This document shows, one piece after another, positions 45,611-54,593 of a DNA stretch of 64,000 nt; positions within the stretch are counted from its first letter, which is position 1, and each line of letters begins with the position of its first letter. Source of the DNA: an uncultured Methanocorpusculum sp. Lineage in GTDB: Archaea > Halobacteriota > Methanomicrobia > Methanomicrobiales > Methanocorpusculaceae. Both the position numbers and the translations under genes were made by a program. The stretch is taken from positions 124,001-188,000 of the forward strand of contig NZ_OY764081.1 of the NCBI RefSeq assembly GCF_963667985.1. Reading direction: 5' to 3'. The notes below the pieces were generated by a model. It worked only from the letters and a program-made list of their open reading frames with translations, did not search any database and had not been told where the DNA came from.

Positions 45611-45735
45611 CTCGCAAATCATAGATTTGATCGCAAGTTTCCTTTGAAAACTTGCTCAGCTAAGATTGCCGGCTGCGCCGTCAATCCGCCTCAGCTGAGG
45701 GCGTCCGCTTTCAGCGTCCACCCCGCACTCCCAAC
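45611..45735 (+). repeat. Multi-hairpin repeat C
   Basis: Contains CAAATCATAGATTTG (45615-45629), GCAAGTTT with AAACTTGC (45633/45648) and CAGCTGAGG followed by GCTTTCAGCGTCCACCCCGC. The last block recurs inverted inside the copy at 54291-54394. Confidence 0.65.
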
Positions 45736-45827
45736 CTCATTTTTTGCATCGTAAAACCATCTTCTCACTCACTGACCACCACAGATCTGCAAAAATAGGA
45801 GGCATTATCGCACCGCGCGGTTCGGGG

Positions 45828-45836
45828 TATAAATAC
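45828..45836 (+). promoter_or_regulatory. TATA box upstream of the small-gene cassette
   Basis: GTATAAATA; transcription from here would give a leader of about 300 bases before the first cassette gene at 46161. Confidence 0.4.
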
Positions 45837-46160
45837 TCACAATCCAACAAAAGATATATTCCGGGGACCTCTCCCGAAAACCAAAAACACCAAAGCAAGC
45901 GTGATACCAAGAAAAAATCAACAAACCGCCGGCCATAATCCGACCGGCCAAAAGGACCCTCTTTCCCCCAACTTCGACGTTACCTCAGCCCCCTTATCTT
46001 CTCTAAATTATGATGCAATTTTTGAAATAATTTCTCGTTTTTCAAAAAAACATACACTAATATGCATAGAAAAATAATTATTTTGTATGCAGCTGAGGGG
46101 AAATGACCCCGGTGAAACTGCTGGAAAAAACCTCTGCAAAAGAGGGGAAGTGATAAAAAA

Positions 46161-46310
46161 TTGAAAAACCATTTCAACCTCACGATCAGCGACCCTGACA
46201 AAAAGACGTTCGCTGCATTCACGAAAAAGTATCCAAACCCGAGGACTTCGAAAGTCATCCTCGCTCTCATCAGAGAACACATGAAAGGAGAACCACAGAG
46301 AAATGCCTGA
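46161..46310 (+). CDS. Small ribbon-helix-helix-like protein (TTG start)
   Basis: A 49-residue protein with start KNHFNLTISDPD, then FAAFTKKYPNPRTSKVILAL, the beta-strand-helix-turn-helix shape of CopG/Arc regulators. The TTG start follows a purine-rich AGGGGAAGTG. Its stop overlaps the next gene by eight bases. It is the first gene of a coupled cassette and a candidate for its regulator or, as with plasmid CopG, its copy control. Confidence 0.6.
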   Translation: MKNHFNLTISDPDKKTFAAFTKKYPNPRTSKVILALIREHMKGEPQRNA

Positions 46311-46668
46311 CTTTAGAGTCTATGTCCCTGAATCCAAGATCAGGGTCATGTATCAGTTCAAAGAACAGTTCGGCAAAGATGGATCACCCATGATCGTAAC
46401 CTTCATGGAAGAATCCCTGAATGGAAATGTGGCCGCTCCCGAAAATCAAGAAGAAAAAACCGCCCGCATCTACGACCTCTACTTCGGCGACATAACCAAC
46501 GAACGTGAATTCGTCCGACTTCTCGGCGGAAGAAAAAGCGCGGAAGCCGCTGTCATCAACCGATGCACAGAACTCAGCAGAAAATATCCCGACATTGCGG
46601 GTGATGTCATAGAAAAGTTCAAAGAAAATCATCCAAACTACAAAAAAATCACTGGAGTAATCAAATGA
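46303..46668 (+). CDS. Hypothetical cassette protein
   Basis: A 121-residue charged cytosolic protein, not recognised. Helical segments such as ERDFVRLL-like NEREFVRLLGGRKSAEAA and RKYPDIAGDVIEKFKEN suggest an all-alpha fold. It overlaps the genes on both sides by eight and four bases, showing tight translational coupling. Confidence 0.65.
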   Translation: MPDFRVYVPESKIRVMYQFKEQFGKDGSPMIVTFMEESLNGNVAAPENQEEKTARIYDLYFGDITNEREFVRLLGGRKSAEAAVINRCTELSRKYPDIAGDVIEKFKENHPNYKKITGVIK

Positions 46669-46781
46669 CCAAAAAACATGCCTGCCCGATGACGGTCTGG
46701 AAACTTAATCAGGGAACAGGCAATAGACAATTTGCACTGCAAAGAGAAAAAGCAACCGCCCCCACGACAGGTGGACCATGA
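46665..46781 (+). CDS. 38-residue cassette peptide
   Basis: A tiny frame starting MTKKHACPMTVWKL that overlaps the preceding stop (ATGA, 46665-46668) and the next start (46778-46781). The double four-base overlap suggests it is really translated. It is basic and Thr- and Pro-rich at the end. No family is known; a leader or toxin-like peptide are both possible. Confidence 0.5.
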   Translation: MTKKHACPMTVWKLNQGTGNRQFALQREKATAPTTGGP

Positions 46782-47305
46782 CCCTGGAGCATAAACCCTG
46801 CCTGGGTCTGCGACTCTCCGACCGGGTGATCTTCTCGAAGATTCTCGCCGGGACCTGGAAAGTCGATGCGGAAAACGGCGAGATCATCTCGCGAAATACA
46901 GGGAAGCCCCTAAGCTTTTCCCGTATGAACAACGGATATCGTTCGGTTCGGACCCGATATAAGGGGTTCATGGTGGACATCACCAAGCATCGGGCCGTCT
47001 ACATCGCCGGAACCTGTAAAACTATGGACGATCTACCGGTCGACCTGAACCTTCACATCGACCATATCAACGGGAACATCGAAGACTGCCGGCTCGCAAA
47101 CCTTCGGCTCATCCCCTTCTGGGACAACAACCACCCGCAGTCGGGACGGAAACTGCGAATTTTCACAGACGACCAAGTCGCCGATATCCGACGACGGTAC
47201 GCAAAAGGCGAACCTCCGCGGGTTCTTGCGCCAGAGTTCGGTGTGGCCAAGAGCACGATCCACCGGCTCGTTTCCCGGCGGACCTATGCGGAGGTGGGCC
47301 TGTGA
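46778..47305 (+). CDS. HNH endonuclease with C-terminal helix-turn-helix
   Basis: A 175-residue protein. Residues 1-60 are a NUMOD-like lead-in (NGEIISRNTGKPLSF, YRSVRTRYKG). The HNH core follows: HRAVYIAG, LNLHIDHINGNIEDCRLANL, that is the H...HIDH...N...N signature near residue 95. A basic linker then leads to an HTH (YAKGEPPRVLAPEFGVAKST). This layout is common to homing and phage HNH nucleases. GGTGG lies before the ATG. Confidence 0.88.
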   Translation: MTLEHKPCLGLRLSDRVIFSKILAGTWKVDAENGEIISRNTGKPLSFSRMNNGYRSVRTRYKGFMVDITKHRAVYIAGTCKTMDDLPVDLNLHIDHINGNIEDCRLANLRLIPFWDNNHPQSGRKLRIFTDDQVADIRRRYAKGEPPRVLAPEFGVAKSTIHRLVSRRTYAEVGL

Positions 47306-47562
47306 GCGAACCTGGGACTGAATATCTGAGGAAAATCAAGTTCTCCTGTCCGGTCTGCCTGAACTCGTTCACGGAAAAGGTCTGGGTCGAGGACAAACGC
47401 GATCTGAAACAGGCGGTTCAGAACTGCCCGGTCTGCGGTTCGCCGACGATGCGGATCGATTCTCCGGATGACGACATCCAGTTCTTCGCCTATCTGGATA
47501 TGCGAAGGACAATTATTGAACGGATCAATGAACAGCAGGAGGATACCTATGACTATCTTTAA
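47302..47562 (+). CDS. Small zinc-ribbon protein
   Basis: An 86-residue protein from a GTG start (GTGA overlap with the HNH gene). Two knuckles, CPVC near residue 16 and CPVC near 44, form a zinc ribbon, followed by an acidic C-terminus. Function unknown; zinc-ribbon proteins are common next to phage nucleases. Confidence 0.7.
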   Translation: MSEPGTEYLRKIKFSCPVCLNSFTEKVWVEDKRDLKQAVQNCPVCGSPTMRIDSPDDDIQFFAYLDMRRTIIERINEQQEDTYDYL

Positions 47563-48049
47563 TGCTGACGAGATCCGGGCGGCTCTGGAGACGGCGTTTC
47601 CCGTGCCAATGGATGAATACGAAGATGCGTTCTACTGTCAGCTGATGGCCGGTTCCTTAAACGATCTGGCGAAGGTCTACAAACGCCGGTTTAACGATAC
47701 CGTTGATGAGATCAAGGCCGGCGGTCTTCTTTCTGAAGATTTTGTTCTGGTACAGGAAGAATCCCGGAGAAAGGAGGTCGATATCAAGGCGCTGAGAAAC
47801 GGTTTGCCGGATCTTTTCCAGGAGGTGGTGCATGTCACGACATCAGACGTGGCGAAACTTCTGTCGAACCGGTTCATCTATGAAGCGGTGAAAAAGAAGA
47901 TCGGGGACCGGATCACGGATTATGACGCGGTAAATGTGGATGATCTGGAGGCGAGGCAGCCTGAGCCGGAACTTTCGGAATACATGAAGATAATAACGAT
48001 CCCGAAAGGGTATGTGGTGAAAAGGGTGAGCCAGAGGAGGAGGAACTGA
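47549..48049 (+). CDS. Hypothetical cassette protein
   Basis: A 166-residue protein. The start at 47549 is chosen because GGAGG lies about six bases upstream; an earlier in-frame start at 47468 is inside the zinc-ribbon gene. The fold looks alpha-beta, with an end PKGYVVKRVSQRRRN that is strongly basic. It overlaps the preceding gene by 14 bases. No family is recognised. Confidence 0.65.
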   Translation: MTIFNADEIRAALETAFPVPMDEYEDAFYCQLMAGSLNDLAKVYKRRFNDTVDEIKAGGLLSEDFVLVQEESRRKEVDIKALRNGLPDLFQEVVHVTTSDVAKLLSNRFIYEAVKKKIGDRITDYDAVNVDDLEARQPEPELSEYMKIITIPKGYVVKRVSQRRRN

Positions 48050-48052
48050 CCG

Positions 48053-48238
48053 ATGAGATACTGGTACAGTTATCCGGAGCTTTTAGATAAGGAGAAGTTG
48101 AAGGCCCTGCTCGCAGAGCATAAGAGGGTCTCGGCGGTCGCTCTGCAGATCGGATGCAGCCGGCATTCGGTGGAGACGGCGATGATGCGGCACGGGATCG
48201 AGTATCCGTCCGGGTGTATGGCGGATAAGATTCTCTAA
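48053..48238 (+). CDS. Small helix-turn-helix protein
   Basis: A 61-residue protein. The central segment KRVSAVALQIGCSRHSVETA has the shape of an HTH. It lies three bases after the preceding stop. It is likely a DNA-binding component of the cassette, comparable to the HTH at the end of the HNH protein. Confidence 0.65.
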   Translation: MRYWYSYPELLDKEKLKALLAEHKRVSAVALQIGCSRHSVETAMMRHGIEYPSGCMADKIL

Positions 48239-48413
48239 CCATCAGAGTTGTGAGGGAATCTCTCGTTTTTGTCTGAACGAGAGCAAATTTCCTCTATTTT
48301 TTATTCTTTTCCGTCCAATAATCACATAGCATGTGTGAAACGGCACGTGAATTCCGATCAACGATCTCCTCCCAATAGGGCAGAAAAAATCACGTGTGTT
48401 CTGCATATGTACG

Positions 48414-48474
48414 GCAAATCATAGATTTGCTCTGTAATTGGCAGTAGGAATATTGCCAATACAGGATCACCTCC
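48414..48474 (+). promoter_or_regulatory. Structured leader with a copy of the 16S rRNA 3' tail
   Basis: A palindrome GCAAATCATAGATTTGC (48414-48430) is followed by TTGGCA and TGCCAA (48438/48454), then GGATCACCTCC (48464-48474), identical to the 3' end of archaeal 16S rRNA, three bases before the next ATG. It is the opposite of a Shine-Dalgarno site. Confidence 0.5.
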
Positions 48475-48477
48475 ACC

Positions 48478-48969
48478 ATGACAGCAGATTTCATTCAGAC
48501 AGCAATCTCGAAGTCCGCAAAGCGGACCTTCACCGCAGAGTTTACGAACGCCGCCGCGTATGATGCGATCGTCGCAGAAATTACCGGCGTGGATAACCCC
48601 CTCGGCCTTGCCGAAGTCGAACTCGGGAAGCAGACCTACAAGACCTATGTCGGCTACTTCGACCCGAACACTTCCGAGATGAACGGCAAGGTCCAGGTCA
48701 CAGCATATACCCGTGCTGAGTATGCCGCGGCAATCACCGCCCTTACCGGCAGTGCGGATCTCAAGACCGCATTCGGCAACGGCGGTACGGCAGAGACCTC
48801 CGAGATCGGTAACGAAGCAACGTGGAACGTCCGCATTTCCGCGAAGCTTGGGACCGATACTTTCCAGATCAGTCTCAACCGCGATTCGATGACCGTCTCC
48901 GGCTATGCCGATGATGCCACCCTTGCAGCGGTCGACGCCTGGGCAGACACCAAGCCGGCCCTGAACTAA
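48478..48969 (+). CDS. Hypothetical protein with internal repeats
   Basis: A 163-residue soluble protein with no signal peptide. Weak internal repeats: AAYDAIVAEITG near residue 27, EYAAAITALTG near 82 and DDATLAAVDAWAD near the end. The C-terminal motif FQISLNRDSMTVSGY resembles the end of the truncated restriction gene at 43731. Composition is Ala- and Thr-rich with favoured codons, as in an abundant protein. It lacks a normal ribosome site. Confidence 0.7.
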   Translation: MTADFIQTAISKSAKRTFTAEFTNAAAYDAIVAEITGVDNPLGLAEVELGKQTYKTYVGYFDPNTSEMNGKVQVTAYTRAEYAAAITALTGSADLKTAFGNGGTAETSEIGNEATWNVRISAKLGTDTFQISLNRDSMTVSGYADDATLAAVDAWADTKPALN

Positions 48970-48983
48970 CGTGAGGTGCGGAG

Positions 48984-49100
48984 ATGCAGATCTCCAGACG
49001 CCTCCGGAAGCTCATCATGCTTTTCCTCGGGTTTCTCATCATGCTTTTTGGGAAGCTCGTGGAGGAACTTGCGATTGGCGGGAACCTTAAGACGGGGTGA
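48984..49100 (+). CDS. 38-residue single-pass membrane peptide
   Basis: Starts MQISRRLRKLIM and contains one hydrophobic stretch (LIMLFLGFLIMLFGKLV) with positive charges before it, so a membrane peptide with its N-terminus inside is likely. GAGGTG and GGAG lie just upstream. It follows the repeat protein by 14 bases. Small phage holin-like or toxin-like peptides look like this, but the function is not shown. Confidence 0.5.
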   Translation: MQISRRLRKLIMLFLGFLIMLFGKLVEELAIGGNLKTG

Positions 49101-49237
49101 AGAAATTCACCTCGTATCTTCTTTTCTAAATCCAAAATATTCTCCCCCCATATCGACCCCCACTATTGAACAAAATCCCCCTGCATAACTTCCACAGAAT
49201 CAAGGATTTAATACCAATCCGCTCCAAATAGTACCGC

Positions 49238-51259
49238 ATGACCAATAAGCCCACTGTCGTTACGTGCGGTTTGCCCTATACAAACGGTTTTTGCCACCTC
49301 GGGCACCTCCGGACGTACATCCCTGGCGATTTCTACGTACGATACCTCAGGCGTCTCGGCGACGACATCGTCTTCATCTGCGGATCCGACAACCACGGGA
49401 CCCCCATCGTCGTCACCGCCGCGGCCGAAAAAACCACGCCCCGTGCCGTATCCGAAACATACCACGCCCACTTCGACAACGTCTTCAAATCCATGGGCAT
49501 CGCATTCGACCGGTTCGGCATGACCGACGATCCGACCAACCACCACCGGACCGTCTCCATCCTCCAGACCCTCATCGACCGCGGCTATGTCTATGAACAG
49601 ACCATTCAGCAGAGCTACTGCCCGAAATGCAAACGCTTCCTCCCCGACCGGTACGTCGAAGGAACCTGCCCCTACTGCGGCAAACATGCCCGCGGGGATG
49701 AATGCGACTCGGGATGCGGCCGGCACCTCGAACCCGGAGAGATCCTTGACCCCGTCTGCGCAACCTGCGGGACCAAAGCCGAACTCCGCGAACAGAAGCA
49801 CTACTACTTCAAGCTCAGCAGCTTTAGGGAGTATTTGCTGGAGTATCTGCCGACCCTCGGCGGAACGCTCAACGCCAAAAACTACGCCATCGGCTGGGTA
49901 GAAAACGAACTCAAAGACTGGTGTATTACCCGAATGATGGACTGGGGTGTCAAGTTCCCGGGTTCCGAAGAACTCGTCTGCTATGTCTGGGTCGATGCCC
50001 CGATCGGATACATCTCATTCACCGAAGAATGGGCGAAAGCCACCAACAACAGCTGGCAGAAATACTGGTGCGAGGGAGACAGGGTCCACTTTATCGGTTC
50101 CGACATCATCTATCACCACTGCGTTTTTTGGCCGGCGATGCTCCACGGAGCCGGCTATCAGCCGCCGACCGCGGTCGTTGCGAGCGGCATGGTCACGATC
50201 GACGGCGAGAAGTTCTCCAAATCGAAAGGGAACGTCGTCTGGACGAAAGAGGATTATCTCGACAAGGGACTGCCGGCGGATTATCTCCGGTATTATCTCC
50301 TCGCCTATACGAGCCACACCCGCGAACTGGACTTCTCCTGGAAAGAGTTCCAGGCACGGATCAATAATGAACTTGTGAACACGTTCGGGAACTTCGCGAA
50401 CCGGAGCATGAGCCTTGTCAAGACCAAGTTCGGCGACGTGCCGCAGGTCCCGGTCGAAGCGGAAATCTTTGCCGAGATCGAACGCTCGCTCACCGCGATC
50501 GAAGAGTCGGTCCGTGCATACGAGTTCAAGGCAGCAGTCGACGGCATCCTCCTTCTCGCAGCATACGGAAACGGATACATCTCGAACGCGGCTCCCTGGA
50601 AGCTGATCAAGGAAGATCCGCAAGCAGCCGCACAGATATTAAAGAACTGTCTCCAGATCGTGAAGGCGTGTGCTCTTATCATGCAGCCGGTGATGCCTGA
50701 ATCTTCCCAGAAGCTTTGGGAGATGCTCGGCTACACGGACAAGATCGAGAGCCGCCCGATCAGCGATGCACTGGTTCCGTTCGAGAACACAACACTTGGC
50801 GATGTGAAGCCGCTGTTTGTGAGAATCGAGGACAAACAGCGTGAGGAGATGGAGGCAGTGCTGACAAAGCGGGCCGAGGATTCGAAGAAGAAAGCAGCAG
50901 GAAAGAATACTATGGAAGCAGTAATAGAGCCAATCTCGGAAGAGATCATAACAATAGACGATGTAGCAAAGCTCGATCTCCGCGTGGGCCGGGTCATAAA
51001 AGCGGAGAGAGTGCCAAAGACGACGAAACTTCTGCGTCTGCAGGTGGATATCGGAACCGAGGTCAGACAGATCGTGTCAGGCATCGCCGATGTCTATACG
51101 CCAGAAGAGATGGTGGACAAGAAGATCATCGTGGTCGTGAACCTGAAGCCGGCAAAGTTCCGGGGCGAGGAGAGTAACGGGATGCTGTTTGCCGCAGGCG
51201 AAGAGGCATCGCTTCTTGTTCCGCTGAAGGATGTTCCGGAAGGAACGAAGGTCCACTGA
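49238..51259 (+). CDS. metG: Methionyl-tRNA synthetase
   Basis: Charges initiator and elongator tRNA-Met. HIGH-like motif CHLGHLRT near residue 17; a zinc-knuckle domain (CPKCKRF, then CPYCGKHARGDECDSGCGRH); KMSKS motif KFSKSKGNV near 335. The anticodon domain ends near residue 560 and a C-terminal EMAP-II-like tRNA-binding domain follows (DLRVGRVIKAERVP, then SNGMLFAAGEE). The full 673-residue length is normal. The last 110 bases are duplicated at 54100-54209. Confidence 0.96.
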   Translation: MTNKPTVVTCGLPYTNGFCHLGHLRTYIPGDFYVRYLRRLGDDIVFICGSDNHGTPIVVTAAAEKTTPRAVSETYHAHFDNVFKSMGIAFDRFGMTDDPTNHHRTVSILQTLIDRGYVYEQTIQQSYCPKCKRFLPDRYVEGTCPYCGKHARGDECDSGCGRHLEPGEILDPVCATCGTKAELREQKHYYFKLSSFREYLLEYLPTLGGTLNAKNYAIGWVENELKDWCITRMMDWGVKFPGSEELVCYVWVDAPIGYISFTEEWAKATNNSWQKYWCEGDRVHFIGSDIIYHHCVFWPAMLHGAGYQPPTAVVASGMVTIDGEKFSKSKGNVVWTKEDYLDKGLPADYLRYYLLAYTSHTRELDFSWKEFQARINNELVNTFGNFANRSMSLVKTKFGDVPQVPVEAEIFAEIERSLTAIEESVRAYEFKAAVDGILLLAAYGNGYISNAAPWKLIKEDPQAAAQILKNCLQIVKACALIMQPVMPESSQKLWEMLGYTDKIESRPISDALVPFENTTLGDVKPLFVRIEDKQREEMEAVLTKRAEDSKKKAAGKNTMEAVIEPISEEIITIDDVAKLDLRVGRVIKAERVPKTTKLLRLQVDIGTEVRQIVSGIADVYTPEEMVDKKIIVVVNLKPAKFRGEESNGMLFAAGEEASLLVPLKDVPEGTKVH

Positions 51260-51263
51260 TCTT
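51154..51263 (+). repeat. metG 3'-end direct repeat, original copy
   Basis: Contains the last part of metG and its stop. It is about 92% identical (9 mismatches in 110, no gaps) to 54100-54209. Confidence 0.8.
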
Positions 51264-51466
51264 TTGGCATACTCACATCACCTCCATTTTTTTATAAAGT
51301 GCCGGAATAGACTGGCTTTATGTCTTCTTCCAACCATTCATTGATTATAGGCATCGGTTAGGCATGCTTTTTCGGGGCAGGTGCAGCAAAATCCGTTGTT
51401 TCCAGAATGAATACTGCATGATCACGGCGGTTATTTGGACCATCCACGCTTTCCTGGAGGGAGGGA

Positions 51467-54143
51467 ATGTACAAAAAAACGATAGAGGATGTGCTCACAG
51501 AACTCAATACTGACAGAGTGTTCGGGTTATCCGAAGAAACAGCACAGAAAAGACAGCAGGAATACGGAAAAAAATGAGCTGAAAAAAGCCAGAGGCGTTT
51601 CAGCCTGGCGTATTCTCCTGCATAATATCAATAATATCATCGTCTACATCCTGATCGTCGCCGCGGTTCTGTCTTTTTCCATGGGGGAGATCATCGAAGG
51701 CATCGCTGTTTTGATCGCATTGATGATCGCCGTACTTACCAGCTTTTTTACCGAATATAATGCACAGAAATCGATAGAATCCCTCCAGCGGATGATCTTC
51801 ACCCATGCCATGGTCGTGCGGGGCGGCGTCTGGCAGGAGATCAATGCCTCGAAACTGGTAACCGGCGATCTGATCTTTATAGAGGAGGGCGATTCCATTC
51901 CGGCGGATGCACGACTGATCCGCAGTATGAATTTTGCCTGTATCGAATCAGCCCTCACCGGTGAGTCGGACGCGGTCGAAAAGGATGCACAGGCACTTTT
52001 TTCCGAGGATACCGGACTTGGGGACAGGATCAATATGGTCTTTGCCGGCACATCCGCAACACGGGGCAATGCCCATGCGGTCGTCACCGGTACCGGGATG
52101 TCGACGGAAGTGGGAAAGATCACCGGGATGCTAGAGAGCGGCATCAAAGAGAGGACGCCGCTTAGTAAAGAGATGAACAAGCTCAGCAAAATCCTCATCC
52201 TTGTTGCATTGCTGGCAGGTATTGCGGTATTGACCGCCGGGTTCATGACGAACCATCCGATTGAGGCCATTCTTCATACGGCGCTTATCCTCGCCGTGGC
52301 CGCGATCCCCGAGGTGATGCCTGCAGTCTCAACGATGACATTGTCCCGCGGGATGCGGACGATGGCGGAACATAAGGCGCTGGTCAAACACCTGCCGGCC
52401 GTGGAGACCCTTGGTTCGACGAACGTGATATGTACGGATAAAACCGGGACGCTCACCGAAAATCAGATGACGGTCGGAAGGATCGTGCTGACAAACGACC
52501 GGTCATATACGGTTGAAGGAAACGGGTATCAGCCGGTCGGAAATATTCTCGCCGATGAGCGTGCGGTCGATCTTTCGGATGACGACCGGCTTTGGGACAT
52601 CATCGCCACCTCGGTCCTCTGCAGCAATGCAGTGCTGAAAAAGGATGAACAGGAGTATTCCGTGATCGGCGATCCGACCGAAGGAGCTCTGGTCGTGCTG
52701 GGAGCTAAAGCGGGAATATGCAGGGAAAGCCTTCATGCGGGCGGCTGGGTTAGGATCGGCGAGATGCCATTCGATTCCGCAAGGAAGTATATGATAACGG
52801 TGTATGAACACGGGGAAACGGTCCATGCGTTTATCAAAGGAGCGCCGGACGTGCTTCTTGCGATGTCTCTGCAGTCGAAAGAAGAGAAGGAGAGGCTGCA
52901 AGATGCAAACGACCATCTGACGGAAAAAGGTCTGCGGGTTCTTGGGGTCGGCAAACTCAACGGATATAGCGGAGACGGGAGCAGAGCAAGCATCGTTTCG
53001 TATCTCGATCGGGTGGATATTTTCGGGATCGTCGGGATCACGGATCCCCCGCGAAACGATGTCAGAGAAGCGATCGGTATCTGCCAGCAGGCCGGCATCC
53101 AGGTGAAGATGATAACGGGCGATGACCCGAAAACCGCCTCGATCATTGCCCGGGAGATAGGTCTGCGGGACGCCGGAGTTCGGCGATCTTGTGAAAAAGA
53201 CCGCGGTGTTTGCCCGCGTTTCGCCTGAAAAAAAGATGCAGATCGTGGATGCACTGCGAAAGGAGGGATACGTCGTGGCAATGACCGGGACGGGGTAAAT
53301 GATGCGCCGGCTTTGAAGAGTGCGGACATCGGCGTGGCGATGGGGATCCGCGGCACGGAAGTTGCCAAAGAAGCGTCGGATATGATTCTGACAGATGACC
53401 GGTTTTACACGATCGTGGACGCCGTGAGAGAGGGACGGGTCATCTTTTCGAACATAAAAAAATATGTTTCGTTCTTATTTTCCTGCAATATGGTCGAGAT
53501 CATTACGATATTTCTGAGCGTCAGTTTCCTGAAACCCTTGCCTATCCTGCCGCTCCATATTCTCTTCCTTAACCTTGTTATCGATATTGCCCCGGCTATG
53601 GCCCTGGCATATGAACCGGCAGAGGCAAACATCATGAAAGCGCCACCGAGGAGTGCACATAGCGGCCTGATCAATAAGCGGTTTCTTGGAAGGATCCTTT
53701 TCAGCGGTGCTGTTCTCGGATTGAGTTCCTTTTTGATCTTTAATTTCTTCCTAACCCAGAATACTTCGCTGCTTTACGTGCAGACGGCGACTTTTACTTT
53801 TATGGTCCTTGCCCAGCTGCTCCATGTCCTCAACATCCGCAAAGAAAACGGGTTTGGCCTCACAACGCTGATACGGGAGAATAAGGTCCTGGTCGGCGCT
53901 GTAAGTTTATCCCTGCTCCTGCAGATCATGGTGATCTATGTTCCGTTTATGCAGCAGACGATCGGAACAACGCCCCTTACGGCAGAGACCTGGGCCGTGA
54001 TCCTGCTGGCAGCATTTGCCACGACCGGTGTCGTGTATGCGATCAAAAAGGTGATGAAACGGCTCTACCCCGTCGGAGTGACAATGATGATTGACCTGGA
54101 AAGTTCCGGGGCGAGGAGAGTAAAGGGATGCTGTTTGCCGTAG
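51467..54143 (+). pseudogene. P-type cation (Ca2+-type) ATPase, decayed
   Basis: P2-type ATPase pieces in order: N-terminal YKKTIEDVLTELNTD from an ATG with GGAGGG upstream; the actuator LTGESDAVEK; phosphorylation site CTDKTGTLTEN; the nucleotide domain; then VFARVSPEKK and membrane helices. Lesions: an extra A in the run 51568-51574; a frameshift near 53173 with about 15 residues missing before EFGDLVKKTAVFARVSPE; and one G missing at 53287-53289, turning the conserved MTGDGVND into MTGTG plus stop. The native C-terminus is lost; the frame runs into the copied metG tail. Function is certainly gone. Confidence 0.92.
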
Positions 54144-54209
54144 GCGAAGAGGCATCGCTTCTGATCCCGCTGAAGGATGTGTCGGAAGGGAGGAAGGTCC
54201 ACTGATCTT
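54100..54209 (+). repeat. metG 3'-end direct repeat, second copy
   Basis: Copy of the end of metG downstream of the ATPase remnant. Nine base differences from the original indicate that it is not recent. Confidence 0.8.
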
Positions 54210-54290
54210 CTCTATTTTTGCATAGAAGCGACGGTTAATTTCCCAATCCATGAAGGTTGCAGACAATACTCCAGATTCTCTGTTTTATTC

Positions 54291-54394
54291 GGGGTGCGGG
54301 AGGTGACTGCGGGGTGGACGCTGAAAGCGAACGACCTCAGCTGAGCAAATCTTTGATTTGAGATCTGGAGCGGAGCGGCCCGCGGTGGAGAAAT
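54291..54394 (-). repeat. Composite repeat A/C, inverted
   Basis: Repeat A in reverse (GGGGTGCGGGAGGTGACTGC, ending GAGCGGCCCGCGGTGGAG) is interrupted by repeat C: GGGTGGACGCTGAAAGCG, CAGCTGAG and the palindrome CAAATCTTTGATTTG at 54346-54360. Confidence 0.65.
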
Positions 54395-54533
54395 CCGTAT
54401 TTTTCAGAATGTATGATAATGAGTCCAAGCCTTGGTAATTTCCCAATCCACACATATGATTAACCACTCAGCTAAGAGGATTTAGGACATTCCACTATTG
54501 GAGCCTCATGGGGATGGATGGGAGTATTAACTC

Positions 54534-54593
54534 AGGATATTTCCACCGCGTCGGGCTCCACGCCGAAGTCGCCCTCCCGCACCCCCTAAATCA
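54534..54593 (+). repeat. Dispersed repeat A, copy 4
   Basis: AGGATATTTCCACCGCGTCG, then GGCTCCACGCCGAAGTCGCC and CTCCCGCACCCC; nearly identical to copy 1. Confidence 0.75.

Larger units (their letters stand above)
44346..46160. other. Large gene-poor region with origin-like and repeat blocks
   Basis: No supported coding gene in 1.8 kb. It contains the palindrome and repeat block at 44547-44916, the inverted pair of repeat B (45081-45560), a multi-hairpin repeat (45611-45735) and a TATA box GTATAAATA at 45828-45836. A basic, A-rich frame at 45744-45938 is not supported. Confidence 0.65.

Noticed and set aside
45744..45938. 64-codon basic frame before the cassette
   Set aside because: Lysine- and asparagine-rich because of A-rich DNA; a TATA box lies inside it and no start signal fits.
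51320..51420. Short frame reading MSSSNHSLIIGIG before a stop, upstream of the ATPase
   Set aside because: Only a dozen codons before a stop and no recognisable family, though it could be a gene fragment.
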